A DNA stretch of 64,000 bases from Luteipulveratus mongoliensis (GTDB lineage Bacteria; Actinomycetota; Actinomycetes; Actinomycetales; Dermatophilaceae), in NCBI RefSeq assembly GCF_001190945.1, contig NZ_CP011112.1:1426001-1490000 (forward strand), written 5' to 3'. A program made the translations under genes and the position numbers. Below are positions 8,776 to 17,064 of the stretch, in pieces. Under the pieces are notes generated by a model. It saw nothing but the letters and a program-made list of their open reading frames with translations. It searched no databases and was not told where the DNA came from. Numbering within the stretch: position 1 is the first letter of the stretch; the number at the start of each line of letters is the position of its first letter.

Positions 8776-10002
8776 GTGCTGGATACATATGACGTAATCG
8801 TGGTCGGTGCCGGAGTGGTCGGAGCGACCACGGCGTACGAGCTGGCGCGCGCCGGCGCGTCCGTCGCCTTGCTCGACGCTGCGTCAGACGTGGGCGGCGG
8901 GTGCTCCTACGCCAACGCCGGGGTCATCGCGCCCTCGCACGTCGGGCCGCTCGCAACACCTTCGCTGGTCGCTGAGGGCGCACACCAGATGTTCACGAAT
9001 CCGCCTGCAGTCCGGGTCAATCCGCAGCCATCACTGGTGCCGTGGCTGGCCCGCCTCGTCGTGTCGGCGCGTCAGCGGCGGGTCGACGTCGTCACCGCCA
9101 GGCTGCAGGAGCTGGCCTACCGCAGCGCGGACCTGCACCGGGCGTACGCCGAAGCAGGCCTGAGCGAGACCTACCGAACGACCGGCGCGTTGGAGATCTA
9201 CCTGTCGGAGGACGGGCCGAGCGGTGGGCTGACGGAGGCCGAGGCGCGCGAGCTGGTGCCCGCGCTGGGCCCGGTGCGGTCGGCGTACTTCCAGCCTGAC
9301 GAGGCCGTGGTCGAGAGCCGCGCCTACGTGCGGTCCATGGTGACCGCGGCCGAGAAGGCGGGCGCCCTGGTCCGGTTCGGTACGCCGGTCGAGCGGGTTC
9401 TCATGGACGGCGATCGGGTACGCGGGGTGGTCACCTCCGCGGGCGTGCTCCGCTCTGAATCCGTCGTGCTGGCAACGGGGCTCGAGACATCGGCGCTCGC
9501 GGCGACAGCCGGTCTACGAGTGCCGCTGCGTGGTGGTCGGGGCTATGTCATCGACCTTGAGGTTGATGGCGCACCGACGCTGCCCGTGCGGTTCAAGGAG
9601 CGGCGGATGGTGGTGTCGCCGATGCCGGGGTTCATGCGCGTGTGCGGCCTGATGGAGTTCGGCGCGGAGGGGCGTCCGGTCGATGCTCGACGAGCGGACG
9701 CGATGGTGGACGTGGTGACCAAGGCGCTCCCCGGCGTACAGGTCCGTCAGGTTCTGGACGTCTGGGCGGGAGAGCGCCCGTGTGCGCCCGATGGGGTGCC
9801 GGTGATCGGCAGCAGCAGTCGAGCGCGTGGTCTGACGATCGCCGCCGGGCACGGGATGTGGGGCCTCGTGCTGGCGCCCGTGACCGCGCAGATGGTGACG
9901 ACCGGTCTGCTCGACGGAGCGCCCACGCTGCACGACCCGATGCTGACCCCCGACCGCTTCAGCCCGCTCCGCCGCCGTCGAGAAGCATCCGCTGCCGCCT
10001 GA
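8776..10002 (+). CDS. DadA-like FAD-dependent amino-acid dehydrogenase
   Basis: 408-aa DAO-superfamily flavoenzyme. An N-terminal FAD-binding Rossmann motif (VVGAGVVGATTAYELA, residues 9-24), a GGCSYANAG segment typical of DadA (about 43-51) and a C-terminal GHGMWGLVLAP motif fit D-amino-acid dehydrogenases or related oxidases. Predicted to oxidise a D-amino acid or secondary amine to the oxo acid, passing electrons to quinone or oxygen. The start is a GTG at 8776. It is divergent from the degenerate response regulator (69 nt apart). The substrate cannot be read from the sequence; hydroxyproline or glycine oxidases are alternatives. Confidence 0.8.
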   Translation: MLDTYDVIVVGAGVVGATTAYELARAGASVALLDAASDVGGGCSYANAGVIAPSHVGPLATPSLVAEGAHQMFTNPPAVRVNPQPSLVPWLARLVVSARQRRVDVVTARLQELAYRSADLHRAYAEAGLSETYRTTGALEIYLSEDGPSGGLTEAEARELVPALGPVRSAYFQPDEAVVESRAYVRSMVTAAEKAGALVRFGTPVERVLMDGDRVRGVVTSAGVLRSESVVLATGLETSALAATAGLRVPLRGGRGYVIDLEVDGAPTLPVRFKERRMVVSPMPGFMRVCGLMEFGAEGRPVDARRADAMVDVVTKALPGVQVRQVLDVWAGERPCAPDGVPVIGSSSRARGLTIAAGHGMWGLVLAPVTAQMVTTGLLDGAPTLHDPMLTPDRFSPLRRRREASAAA

Positions 10003-10019
10003 CCCCAACGCCGCTTCCT

Positions 10020-10128
10020 CGCTGGTCGAGTAGCCGGAGCGCTAGCGGAGGCGTATCGAGGCCAGGTGCAGACGCGCACCTGGTCTCGATACGAGTTCGC
10101 CCAGGGGCTCGCCCTACTCGACGAGCGG
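10020..10128. repeat. CTGGTCGAGTAG palindromic repeat, copy 1
   Basis: Imperfect long palindrome filling the junction between two convergent genes. Outer arms are CGCTGGTCGAGTAG (10020-10033) and CTACTCGACGAGCGG (10114-10128). Inner arms GTATCGAGGCCAGGTG (10053-10068) and CACCTGGTCTCGATAC (10077-10092) form a hairpin with an 8-nt loop. The same two sequence blocks recur near 19.3, 37.2, 51.1, 51.4 and 57.4 kb. It may act as a bidirectional terminator or REP-like element. Confidence 0.85.
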
Positions 10129-10138
10129 TGGGCGGCGC

Positions 10139-10594
10139 TCAGGCCCAGGTGCCGGCGACCTGGCGGACGCTGACGTTGAGTCGGTTCCAGACGTTGGTCA
10201 TCGCGACGTGCATCACGAGAGCCGCGAGTCCTTCCTCGTCGTAGTGCTTGGCCGCTTCCTCCCAGATGTGGTCCGGTACGGCGTCGCTCGTGTCAGCAAT
10301 CCGGGTGATCGACTCGGCCAGCGCGAGGGCGGCTCGTTCGGCGTCGTCGAAGTACGGTGCCTCGCGCCAGGCCGCGACCGTTGAGAGGCGCTCGTCGGTC
10401 TCGCCCGCCTTCTTCGCCAGCCGGTGCCCATACTCGAGGCACCACGCGCACCCGTTGATCTGGCTGGCGCGCAGGTGCACCAGCTCGAGAGTCGCGTCGG
10501 GTACGCCGTGCCCGTGGGGCATGGCTGCGATCGACTGCAGGGCCTCGACCGAGCCCTCGATGTAGGCGGCCGGGTTCTTCATACGCTGTTCCAT
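10139..10594 (-). CDS. AhpD/carboxymuconolactone-decarboxylase-like protein
   Basis: 151 aa with the AhpD-type redox motif CAWC (C49, C52) followed by H57 (CAWCLEYGH) in an all-helical carboxymuconolactone decarboxylase fold. Such proteins act as alkylhydroperoxidases or peroxidase-linked reductants. ATG at 10594 is preceded by GGAGGAG, which excludes the much longer upstream frame. The 80-bp upstream region holds a good ECF41-type promoter (10635-10661) matching that before the ECF41 gene at 50.1 kb. ECF41 sigma factors are usually encoded next to exactly this protein class, so this is probably the cognate target, separated here by 40 kb. Confidence 0.85.
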   Translation of the reverse strand: MEQRMKNPAAYIEGSVEALQSIAAMPHGHGVPDATLELVHLRASQINGCAWCLEYGHRLAKKAGETDERLSTVAAWREAPYFDDAERAALALAESITRIADTSDAVPDHIWEEAAKHYDEEGLAALVMHVAMTNVWNRLNVSVRQVAGTWA

Positions 10595-10634
10595 CGTGCT
10601 GCTCCTCCGTGAGTCAGTGGCTTGATATCTCCCT

Positions 10635-10661
10635 GACGGAGCGCACGGCAGAAGTGTGACG
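10635..10661 (-). promoter_or_regulatory. ECF41-type promoter of the ahpD-like gene
   Basis: Read on the minus strand: -35 CGTCACA (10661-10655), a 16-nt spacer, -10 CGTC (10638-10635). The known ECF41 consensus is TGTCACA-N16-CGTC. The -10 continues as CGTCAGGGAGAT, a 12-mer shared exactly with the promoter of the ECF41 gene at 50099-50133; TCTGCCG in the spacer is also shared. Confidence 0.75.
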
Positions 10662-10674
10662 GGCAAGCCAGCAG

Positions 10675-11802
10675 CTAGCTGTACGAGCCTGATTCGCGGC
10701 CGATCCGCGCGCCGACCTGGGTGAGCAGGTCGGCCGCGTCCGACATCGCCTGCTGCTGATCGGCACACAGGTCCGTGAGGGCGTACGTCGCCGCGAGACC
10801 CAGCGTGCGTGCTTCGGTCTGGCGCAGATCGACGCGGCCGGCGACCGCCACGACGGGTACGCCGGCGGCACGGGCGTGTGCAGCCACGCCGGCCGGCGCC
10901 TTGCCGCGCAACGACTGGGTGTCCAGCCGCCCCTCGCCGGTCACCACGAGCGAAGCCGTTTCGAGCGCGCGGTCGAAGTCGAGGAGCTCCAGCACCAGGT
11001 CGATGCCTCGGGCGATCGTGGCGCCGCATCCGGCGAGCGCTCCGAACGCGGTCCCACCCGCCGCGCCCGCTCCCGGTCGCTCGGCCAGGGCCCCAGCGAC
11101 GGGGTGTGCGGTCTCGCAGCACTCGACCCACTGGTGAAGGCCGGCCTCGAGCGCCCTGATGTCGTCGCGGCTGGCGCCCTTCTGCGGGCCGAACACCGTT
11201 GCTGCGCCTGTTGGTCCGAACAATGGGTTGTCGACGTCGCAGGCGAGGACGACCTCGACGCCGTCGCACAAGCGGAGGCACGGTCGGAGGTCCACCGAAC
11301 TGAGTACGCGCAGCACTCCGCCGCCGCGGCCGAGTTGCCCCCCGTTGAGGTCACGGAGCTCGGCTCCCAAGCCTTCGAGCAGACCGGCGCCGCCGTCCGT
11401 ACAGGCGGAGCCACCCAGGCCGAGCACGATGCGGCGTGCGCCGCGCTCGATCGCGTCGCGCATCAGCACACCCGTGCCGTACGACGTCGCGTCCAACGGT
11501 GCGAGGTGCCCGGCAGGGAGTTGGTTGAGTCCGCTCGCCGCGGCCAGCTCGACGACCGCAGTGTCGCCGCGGACGGCGTACGACGTGTCCAGGGGAGCGC
11601 CGATGGGGCCGGAAGTCTCTATGGTCACCGGTCGGAAGCCCGCTGGCTCCAGGACTTCCAGCAACGAGTCGCCGCCGTCGGAGACGGGCATCTCGAGCAC
11701 CTCGACATCCGGACTTGCCTGACGGATGCCGCGTGCGATCGCCGCCGCAGCTGCGGGTGCCGACAGCGATCCTTTGAACGAGTCCGGGGCGACGATGATC
11801 AC
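10675..11802 (-). CDS. Glycerate 2-kinase (GlxK/GarK family)
   Basis: 375 aa with the family's opening IIVAPDSFKGSLSA and internal GGSACTDGGAGLLEGLGAEL and GEGRLDTQSLRGKAP segments. It phosphorylates D-glycerate to 2-phosphoglycerate with ATP, feeding lower glycolysis. Last gene of a minus-strand operon: its GTG start overlaps the DUF2264 stop by 4 nt (GTGA), a sign of translational coupling. Its presence suggests that the operon's substrate ends in glycerate, via hydroxypyruvate or tartronate semialdehyde reduced by the 2-hydroxyacid dehydrogenase at 18.3 kb (inference). Confidence 0.92.
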   Translation of the reverse strand: MIIVAPDSFKGSLSAPAAAAAIARGIRQASPDVEVLEMPVSDGGDSLLEVLEPAGFRPVTIETSGPIGAPLDTSYAVRGDTAVVELAAASGLNQLPAGHLAPLDATSYGTGVLMRDAIERGARRIVLGLGGSACTDGGAGLLEGLGAELRDLNGGQLGRGGGVLRVLSSVDLRPCLRLCDGVEVVLACDVDNPLFGPTGAATVFGPQKGASRDDIRALEAGLHQWVECCETAHPVAGALAERPGAGAAGGTAFGALAGCGATIARGIDLVLELLDFDRALETASLVVTGEGRLDTQSLRGKAPAGVAAHARAAGVPVVAVAGRVDLRQTEARTLGLAATYALTDLCADQQQAMSDAADLLTQVGARIGRESGSYS

Positions 11803-13670
11803 AGGAGCACATCCTGGTGCTTGAACTCCACCCGGACGGGTCTGCCGTCCGGCAGGGTCGCCTCGATCCTGCCGTCAACGACCTCCGCGGCGGCTTTGCC
11901 GCGGTCGAGATCGGCGCCGAGCCCGACCAGAGCTGCGCTGTAGGTGACAGGGGCACCGCGGACCGACCGGATGAGCGGGGTCGCGGCATACCTGCCGAAC
12001 GCGCTCGTCGACTCGGTCTGTACGACCTGGGCCGAGCCGTCGTGCCCGGCCAGCGGGAGGAGGGCGCTGGTCAGCCCTGCAGCTCGTACGACCGCGTCAT
12101 CGATCTTTGGTGGAGGGTCGTCGGACGCGAGCTGCCAACCACTCTCGAAGACGTCCAGCTCGGCGGGTGCCTCGATCCGGTGACAACGCAGCTCCCAGGG
12201 GCCGGCCGAGACCACCACCGTGTCGATCCGCCCCGGTCCGGTCGAGCCGTCCGGCCACATCGGCTCGTGCCAGGACGCCGCGAACGAACCCGACACGGAT
12301 GTGCGATGGATGCGGCTCCGTCGAGAGAGTGCGCCCGCTGAGTCGATGAGCCCAATGTGGTTGTCCGCCAACGACATCGAGTCGTGCACGCCGAGCATCG
12401 GGGCAGTCGCTGACGAGTAGGCCAGGCGGGAGTAGTGCGGGTCGTCGAGGCTGGACAAGGTCGCATGGTTGTCGCTGCCGTGGTTGCTCAATCGGACCAC
12501 GCCGTCGCTGCGGGTCGCGCTGATCGTGAAGCCAGGAGCAGCGAAGGACGCCTGCTGGTCGGCGCGCTCGACGGGCAGATCAGCCTCGCGGTCGACCCAG
12601 CACGGGTGGTCCGCGGGCAGCAGCAGACCGATGAACCCCTTGGCCAGCCAGTAGGGCGAGGCGGGGGCAGAGTAGCTCTGAACCATGGGCGAGAACGGTT
12701 GGTACCAGCCAAGACTCGGCACTCCGTCGGGCGTGGTGAAGCCGCGGTCGACGAAGTGCCGCAGCATGCCGCTCGCCAGTCGACGGGTCAGCCCGGGCTC
12801 CAGCGGCGTTGCCCCGACCAGCGCACCCGTCCACGGAGCGGCAGCGGCCGCGAATCGGTAGATCAGCGAACGCCCCTGGTGCATAGGTGCGCCGTCAGCG
12901 CCGACCAGATGGACGTAGTCCTCCAGGAACCGGCGAAGTCGCGGACGCGTCTCGGGGAACTGGCCGATGTCGCCGAACAGGTGGTCCAGCAACGCCGGGT
13001 AGGTGTGCATCGCCCAGCCGCAGTAGTGGTCGAAACGATCACTGGTCTGCGCGTCACCCCCGTCGCGGAACCAGCCGTCTCCGACGTAGAACTCCTCGAT
13101 CCGTGCGACATCGCGCTCGATCTCGGCGGCGCCCAGAGGCGCGCCAACGCTGCGCAGGAACCGATCGACGGCCACCCGGAAGAGGTGCCAGTTGTTGTCC
13201 GGGATCTCCAGCCCGCTCGCTCCCGTCAGCCAGGCCACCGCCTGCTCCTGGGTGCGGCTCGAGAGCCCGTCCCAGAGCCACGGCCGGGTCAGCTGGAGCC
13301 CGAGGACGATCGAGCAGGCCTCGACGATCGTCTGCCGGCAGTCGGCGTCGATCCGGGGCCACGCCTCCGGGTGCGCCGCGTCGACCCCGTGAGCCAGGCC
13401 GTCGGCGTACGCCTGAAGCAGTCCCGCCGGATCCTCACCGTCCGCGCCGCGCACCCTCAGGGAGAGGAGGAGGAACGTACGCGCGAAGCCCTCCAGTCCG
13501 TCGGACCTCGGTCCGGACTGGGATGGTCGGCCGGGCAGCGAGATCAGCGCGTGTCCTGGGCTCGCGAACGGCTGCGCTGGTGCGAGCAGTCCGTCGGCGG
13601 CCGCGAGCCAGTGTGCTCGGGTGTAGCCGGTCCGCGGGCTGACTGCGAGGTCGAGCGGTGGCAGTAGCAC
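11799..13670 (-). CDS. DUF2264 protein (possible glycosidase), operon copy
   Basis: 623 aa and unmistakably the same family as the protein at 20.6-22.6 kb: shared ALISLPGRPSQSGPRSDGLE-type N-terminus, VDRFLRSVGAPL, YVGDGWFRDGG, DHYCGWAMHTYP and SPYWLAKGFIGLLLPADHP. The N-terminal ~400 aa look like an (alpha/alpha)-barrel, the C-terminus like a beta-sandwich, a plan found in several glycoside hydrolases and lyases. As I recall, characterised relatives include exo-beta-glucuronidases (GH154), but I cannot verify that. There is no signal peptide, so it acts in the cytoplasm on an imported glycan or glycoside. GTG start with GGAGGT; 14-nt gap after the TIM-barrel gene. Confidence 0.8.
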   Translation of the reverse strand: MLLPPLDLAVSPRTGYTRAHWLAAADGLLAPAQPFASPGHALISLPGRPSQSGPRSDGLEGFARTFLLLSLRVRGADGEDPAGLLQAYADGLAHGVDAAHPEAWPRIDADCRQTIVEACSIVLGLQLTRPWLWDGLSSRTQEQAVAWLTGASGLEIPDNNWHLFRVAVDRFLRSVGAPLGAAEIERDVARIEEFYVGDGWFRDGGDAQTSDRFDHYCGWAMHTYPALLDHLFGDIGQFPETRPRLRRFLEDYVHLVGADGAPMHQGRSLIYRFAAAAAPWTGALVGATPLEPGLTRRLASGMLRHFVDRGFTTPDGVPSLGWYQPFSPMVQSYSAPASPYWLAKGFIGLLLPADHPCWVDREADLPVERADQQASFAAPGFTISATRSDGVVRLSNHGSDNHATLSSLDDPHYSRLAYSSATAPMLGVHDSMSLADNHIGLIDSAGALSRRSRIHRTSVSGSFAASWHEPMWPDGSTGPGRIDTVVVSAGPWELRCHRIEAPAELDVFESGWQLASDDPPPKIDDAVVRAAGLTSALLPLAGHDGSAQVVQTESTSAFGRYAATPLIRSVRGAPVTYSAALVGLGADLDRGKAAAEVVDGRIEATLPDGRPVRVEFKHQDVLL

Positions 13671-13684
13671 TTCTGACCTCCGGG

Positions 13685-14578
13685 TCAGCTCAGGGAGGGC
13701 TGGACGTGCTGCACGTAGCGACGTGCGACAGTCTCGACGACCTCGACCGGATCCGCCTGCCAGACGGCCTCATTGAAGATCTCGACCTCGACGGGACCGT
13801 CGTAGCCCGCGTCGGAGACCCAGCGTGTGATCGACGCGAAGTCGGCGTAGCCGTCGCCCATCATGCCGCGGCTGAGCAGCACGTCCTGCTGCAACGGGAG
13901 CACCCACTCGGCCAGCTGGTAGGACGCGATCCGGTCGCCGGCGCGACGGATCTGCCGCTCGAGATCCGGGTCCCACCAGACGTGGAACGTGTCGACCACG
14001 ACGCCGACGTCCTCCGACGGGAAGGGCTCAGCGAGGTCGATCGCCTGGCCGAGAGTGGAGAGCACTGCGCGGTCGGCGCAGTACATCGGGTGCAGCGGCT
14101 CGAGCGCGAGACGTACGCCGTGGCGGTGCGCGACGGGGACCAGCTCGGCCAGGCGGTCGGCGACTCTCTTACGCGCCTCAGCGACGTCGAGTCGAGGCTG
14201 GTCGGCGCGGTCCATGCCGCCGACCACGAGGACGAGGCAGTCCGCCTCGAGCTCGGCGGCCTCCTCGATGGCTGCGACGTTGTCGGCATGCGCCTGCACT
14301 GAGTCGTCACCGGTGAGGAAGCCGCCGCGGCACAGGGACGAGACGTGCAACCCGGCGCGCTGCACGAGGGCCGCGGACTCCGCGATGCCGTACGCCTGCA
14401 CGGGTTCTCGCCAGAGTCCGACGTGGCCGATCCCAGCTCTCCCGAGGCCGGCGACCAGGTCCGGCAGTGACCAGTGCCGGGTCGTCCACTGGTTGAGTGA
14501 GAGCCGCGCCAGCCTGATGTCGCCTGCGGTCGGCGTGGCGATGGCGGCCGGCGCGCCGGACGGGATGTCGACCGGCAT
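13685..14578 (-). CDS. Sugar phosphate isomerase/epimerase-like TIM-barrel protein
   Basis: 297 aa of the xylose-isomerase-like TIM-barrel family (AP_endonuc_2). Likely metal ligands are visible in order: Glu in RLALEPLHPMY, Asp and His in VVVDTFHVWWDP, and Glu in PVEVEIFNE. Members isomerise or epimerise keto-sugars, and some eliminate 3-keto-glycosides. The ATG at 14578 overlaps the preceding gene's TGA by 1 nt (TGATG), so I prefer it over longer upstream starts. It sits between DUF993 and DUF2264 in the operon; the substrate is unknown. Confidence 0.85.
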   Translation of the reverse strand: MPVDIPSGAPAAIATPTAGDIRLARLSLNQWTTRHWSLPDLVAGLGRAGIGHVGLWREPVQAYGIAESAALVQRAGLHVSSLCRGGFLTGDDSVQAHADNVAAIEEAAELEADCLVLVVGGMDRADQPRLDVAEARKRVADRLAELVPVAHRHGVRLALEPLHPMYCADRAVLSTLGQAIDLAEPFPSEDVGVVVDTFHVWWDPDLERQIRRAGDRIASYQLAEWVLPLQQDVLLSRGMMGDGYADFASITRWVSDAGYDGPVEVEIFNEAVWQADPVEVVETVARRYVQHVQPSLS

Positions 14579-15735
14579 CAGACGAGCCCGTTGACGGCGA
14601 GGAACTGACCCATCCGCTCCGCGGCCAGATCCGGGTCGGGCAGCAGCCCGGCGGCATCGGCGAGCCGGAACGTGTCGATCAGGTGCATCGGGCTCCGCCC
14701 GGACTGCAGCCCGCCCACCATGAGGAACCCGGGCTGATGACCGGACAGCCAAGCCAGGAAAGCGATTCCGGTCTTGTAGTAGTAGGTCGGCTCGCTGAAC
14801 AGGTGCCGGGCCAGCGGCACGGTCGCCGCAAAGGCCTCGTCGTACGCCGCGTGATCGCCCTGATCGAGTGCGGCCAGTGCCGTGGCCGCCGCCGGGGCGA
14901 TGGCAGCGAAGATCCCGAGCAGCGCGTCGCTGTGATGGGTGCCGTCGCCCTTGATCAGCTCGGGGTAGTTGAAGTCGTCGCCTGTGTAGAGACGTACGCC
15001 GTCCGGCAGGCGCGAACGCAGGCCCTGCTCGTGCGCGGCGTCCAGCAAGGACACCTTGATCCCGTCGATGCGATCGGTGTGCGCCGCGATGATCTCCAGG
15101 ACGACATCCGTTGCTGCTGCAACGTCTTCGTGGCCCCAGTAGCCGGCCAGGGCGGGATCGAACATCGGGCCGAGCCAGTGCAGGATCACCGGCGAGGCGA
15201 CCTGACCGAGGAGCTTGTCGTAGACCGCGAGGTAGTCCTGCGGGCCGTCGGCCGCGGCAGCCAGATGACGGCTGGCCATCAGGATCGGCGTGGCGCCCGC
15301 ATCCTCGACGACCGCGAGCTGCTCGGTGTATCCGGCGATGACCGCGTCGAGCGAATTGGCCGATGGCAGTAGGTGATCGGTGCCCGCACCGCAGGAGATC
15401 TGACCGCCGACCGAGCGTGCCTCGGCCGCGCTTCGCCGGATCAGCTCCTGGGTCGACTCCCAGTCCAGACCCATGCCTCGCTGTGCGGTGTCCATGGCGT
15501 CAGCCACACCGAGCCCCCATGACCACAGATGGCGACGGAAGGCGAGCGTGGAGTCCCAGTCGATGCCGGCGGGAGCGCCCGGGCGGTTGTCCAGGCGCGG
15601 TTCTGCGACGACGTGCGCGGCAGCGTACGCCCGGCGACCAGCAGGTGGCCCGGAAACCGTTGCCCAAGAGGCAGGTTCGCGCAGTTGGTACGTGCTCCAT
15701 CCGCCGTCGGCAGATGGCAGTCGGACGCTGGTCAC
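14578..15735 (-). CDS. DUF993 / dihydrodipicolinate-synthase-like protein
   Basis: 385 aa of the DUF993 family, related to DHDPS/NAL-type TIM-barrel aldolases. Conserved segments include SCGAGTDHLLPSANSLDAV, DGIKVSLLDAAHEQGL, YTGDDFNYPELIKGDG and EPTYYYKTGIAFLAW. The Lys in GIKVSLLD is a plausible Schiff-base lysine (inference from the superfamily). No firm reaction is established to my knowledge. The GTG start at 15735 overlaps the upstream oxidoreductase stop by 4 nt, and its own stop overlaps the next gene, so it is co-translated with a Gfo/Idh oxidoreductase and a TIM-barrel isomerase. An aldol or retro-aldol step on an oxidised sugar is the simplest guess. Confidence 0.82.
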   Translation of the reverse strand: MTSVRLPSADGGWSTYQLREPASWATVSGPPAGRRAYAAAHVVAEPRLDNRPGAPAGIDWDSTLAFRRHLWSWGLGVADAMDTAQRGMGLDWESTQELIRRSAAEARSVGGQISCGAGTDHLLPSANSLDAVIAGYTEQLAVVEDAGATPILMASRHLAAAADGPQDYLAVYDKLLGQVASPVILHWLGPMFDPALAGYWGHEDVAAATDVVLEIIAAHTDRIDGIKVSLLDAAHEQGLRSRLPDGVRLYTGDDFNYPELIKGDGTHHSDALLGIFAAIAPAAATALAALDQGDHAAYDEAFAATVPLARHLFSEPTYYYKTGIAFLAWLSGHQPGFLMVGGLQSGRSPMHLIDTFRLADAAGLLPDPDLAAERMGQFLAVNGLV

Positions 15736-16880
15736 AGCGCGATCTCCGGGACCTCAAGACGACGGCCCTCGGCCGAGCTGCGCAGTCCCAGCTCCGCCAG
15801 CTGGATGCCACGTGCGCCGGCGAGCAGGTCGTACGGGTGATCGCCCTCGCCGAGCACGGACTTGATGAACTGCTCCCACTGCGCCTTGAACCCGTTGTCC
15901 AGGTCGGCGTTGTCGGGGACAGCCGACCACTGGTCGCGGAACGGCTCCGTGACAGGAAGGTCCGGGTTCCACACGGGCTTGGGCGTATTCGCGCGGTGCT
16001 GAGTCACGCAGTTGCGCAAGCCGGCGACCGCGCTGCCGTGGGTGCCGTCGACCTGGAACTCCACCAGCTCGTCGCGGAAGACCCGCACAGCCCACGAGGA
16101 GTTCACCTGGGCGATCACGCCGCCCTCCAGCTCGAAGATCGCGTACGCCGCGTCGTCGGCCGTTGCCTTGTACGTCCGGCCCTGCTCGTCCGCGCGCTCC
16201 GGGATGTGGGTGACAGCCTTTGCCGTCACGCCGGTCACGCGGCCGAGGATGTTCTCCAGGACGTACGACCAGTGGCAGAACATGTCGACCACGATGCCGC
16301 CGCCGTCCTCGGCGCGGTAGTTCCAGCTCGGACGCTGCGCCTGCTGCCAGTCTCCCTCAAAGACCCAGTAGCCGAACTCGCCTCGTACCGAAAGGATCTC
16401 GCCGAAGAACCCGGAGTCGACGAGACGCTTGAGCTTGACGAGTCCAGGCAGGTAGAGCTTGTCGTGCACGACACCGACCTGAACCCCTGCGTCGCGCGCG
16501 AGGCGAGAGAGCTCGATGCCTTCGTCAAGGGTCTCGGCGGTCGGCTTCTCCGTGTAGACGTGGATGCCGGCGGCGATCGCCTGCTTGATCGCGGTGTAGC
16601 GCTGCGAGGTGACCTGCGCGTCGAAGTAGATGTCCGGCGAGGAGGCGAGTGCCTTGGTCAGGTCGGTCGTCCACTCGTTGACCTGGTGCTCCTTGGCAAT
16701 CGCAGCGAGCTTGTCCTCGTTGCGCCCGACCAGCACGGGCTCGACCTGCACGCGTCGACCGTCTCCGAGGTCGACGCCGCCCGCATCACGGATCGCGAGG
16801 ATCGAGCGGACCAGGTGCTGTCGGTAGCCCATGCGTCCGGTGACGCCGTTCATCACGATGCGCAGGGTTTGCGGTGACAT
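15732..16880 (-). CDS. Gfo/Idh/MocA-family oxidoreductase
   Basis: 382 aa. N-terminal NAD(P)-binding domain (IVMNGVTGRMGYRQHLVRS), the family's EKP motif (VYTEKPTAETLDEG) near residue 120 and a C-terminal alpha/beta domain with GGGIVVDMFCHWSYVLEN. Such enzymes oxidise ring hydroxyls of sugars, inositols or glycosides. First gene of a five-gene minus-strand operon running to 10675. GAGGAG precedes the ATG at 16880, and the upstream extension of the frame runs into the divergent regulator's promoter region, so it is rejected. Predicted to catalyse the entry oxidation of the operon's pathway. Confidence 0.87.
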   Translation of the reverse strand: MSPQTLRIVMNGVTGRMGYRQHLVRSILAIRDAGGVDLGDGRRVQVEPVLVGRNEDKLAAIAKEHQVNEWTTDLTKALASSPDIYFDAQVTSQRYTAIKQAIAAGIHVYTEKPTAETLDEGIELSRLARDAGVQVGVVHDKLYLPGLVKLKRLVDSGFFGEILSVRGEFGYWVFEGDWQQAQRPSWNYRAEDGGGIVVDMFCHWSYVLENILGRVTGVTAKAVTHIPERADEQGRTYKATADDAAYAIFELEGGVIAQVNSSWAVRVFRDELVEFQVDGTHGSAVAGLRNCVTQHRANTPKPVWNPDLPVTEPFRDQWSAVPDNADLDNGFKAQWEQFIKSVLGEGDHPYDLLAGARGIQLAELGLRSSAEGRRLEVPEIAL

Positions 16881-16980
16881 GTCACTCCTCAGGACGACGA
16901 GAGGGCCACGGACACGTGGCACCCACCGCCGGCACGGGCGGTGTGACCACCATCGAGAACTGGCGCGGTCGAAGCAAGGG

Positions 16981-16998
16981 GATCGAACACAATCGAAA
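16981..16998. promoter_or_regulatory. Candidate DeoR-type operator in a divergent region
   Basis: GATCGAACACAATCGAAA contains two ATCGA direct repeats exactly 10 bp apart (16982 and 16992), one helical turn, as in many DeoR-family operators. It lies in the 184-bp region between the Gfo/Idh operon (start 16880, minus) and the DeoR/LacI hybrid regulator (start 17065, plus). A comparable ATCGA cluster precedes the 2-hydroxyacid dehydrogenase at 18149-18171. Confidence 0.4.
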
Positions 16999-17064
16999 GA
17001 GATCCTTCCAAATCGTTCAGATGCGGCCGTAGAGTGGGCCCGCCCACGAGCAGAAGGACGTCTG

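Noticed and set aside
11817-13667. Plus-strand frames opposite DUF2264, including one of 410 codons
   Set aside because: Antisense shadow. The minus-strand protein is conserved with its paralogue at 20.6 kb across its whole length.
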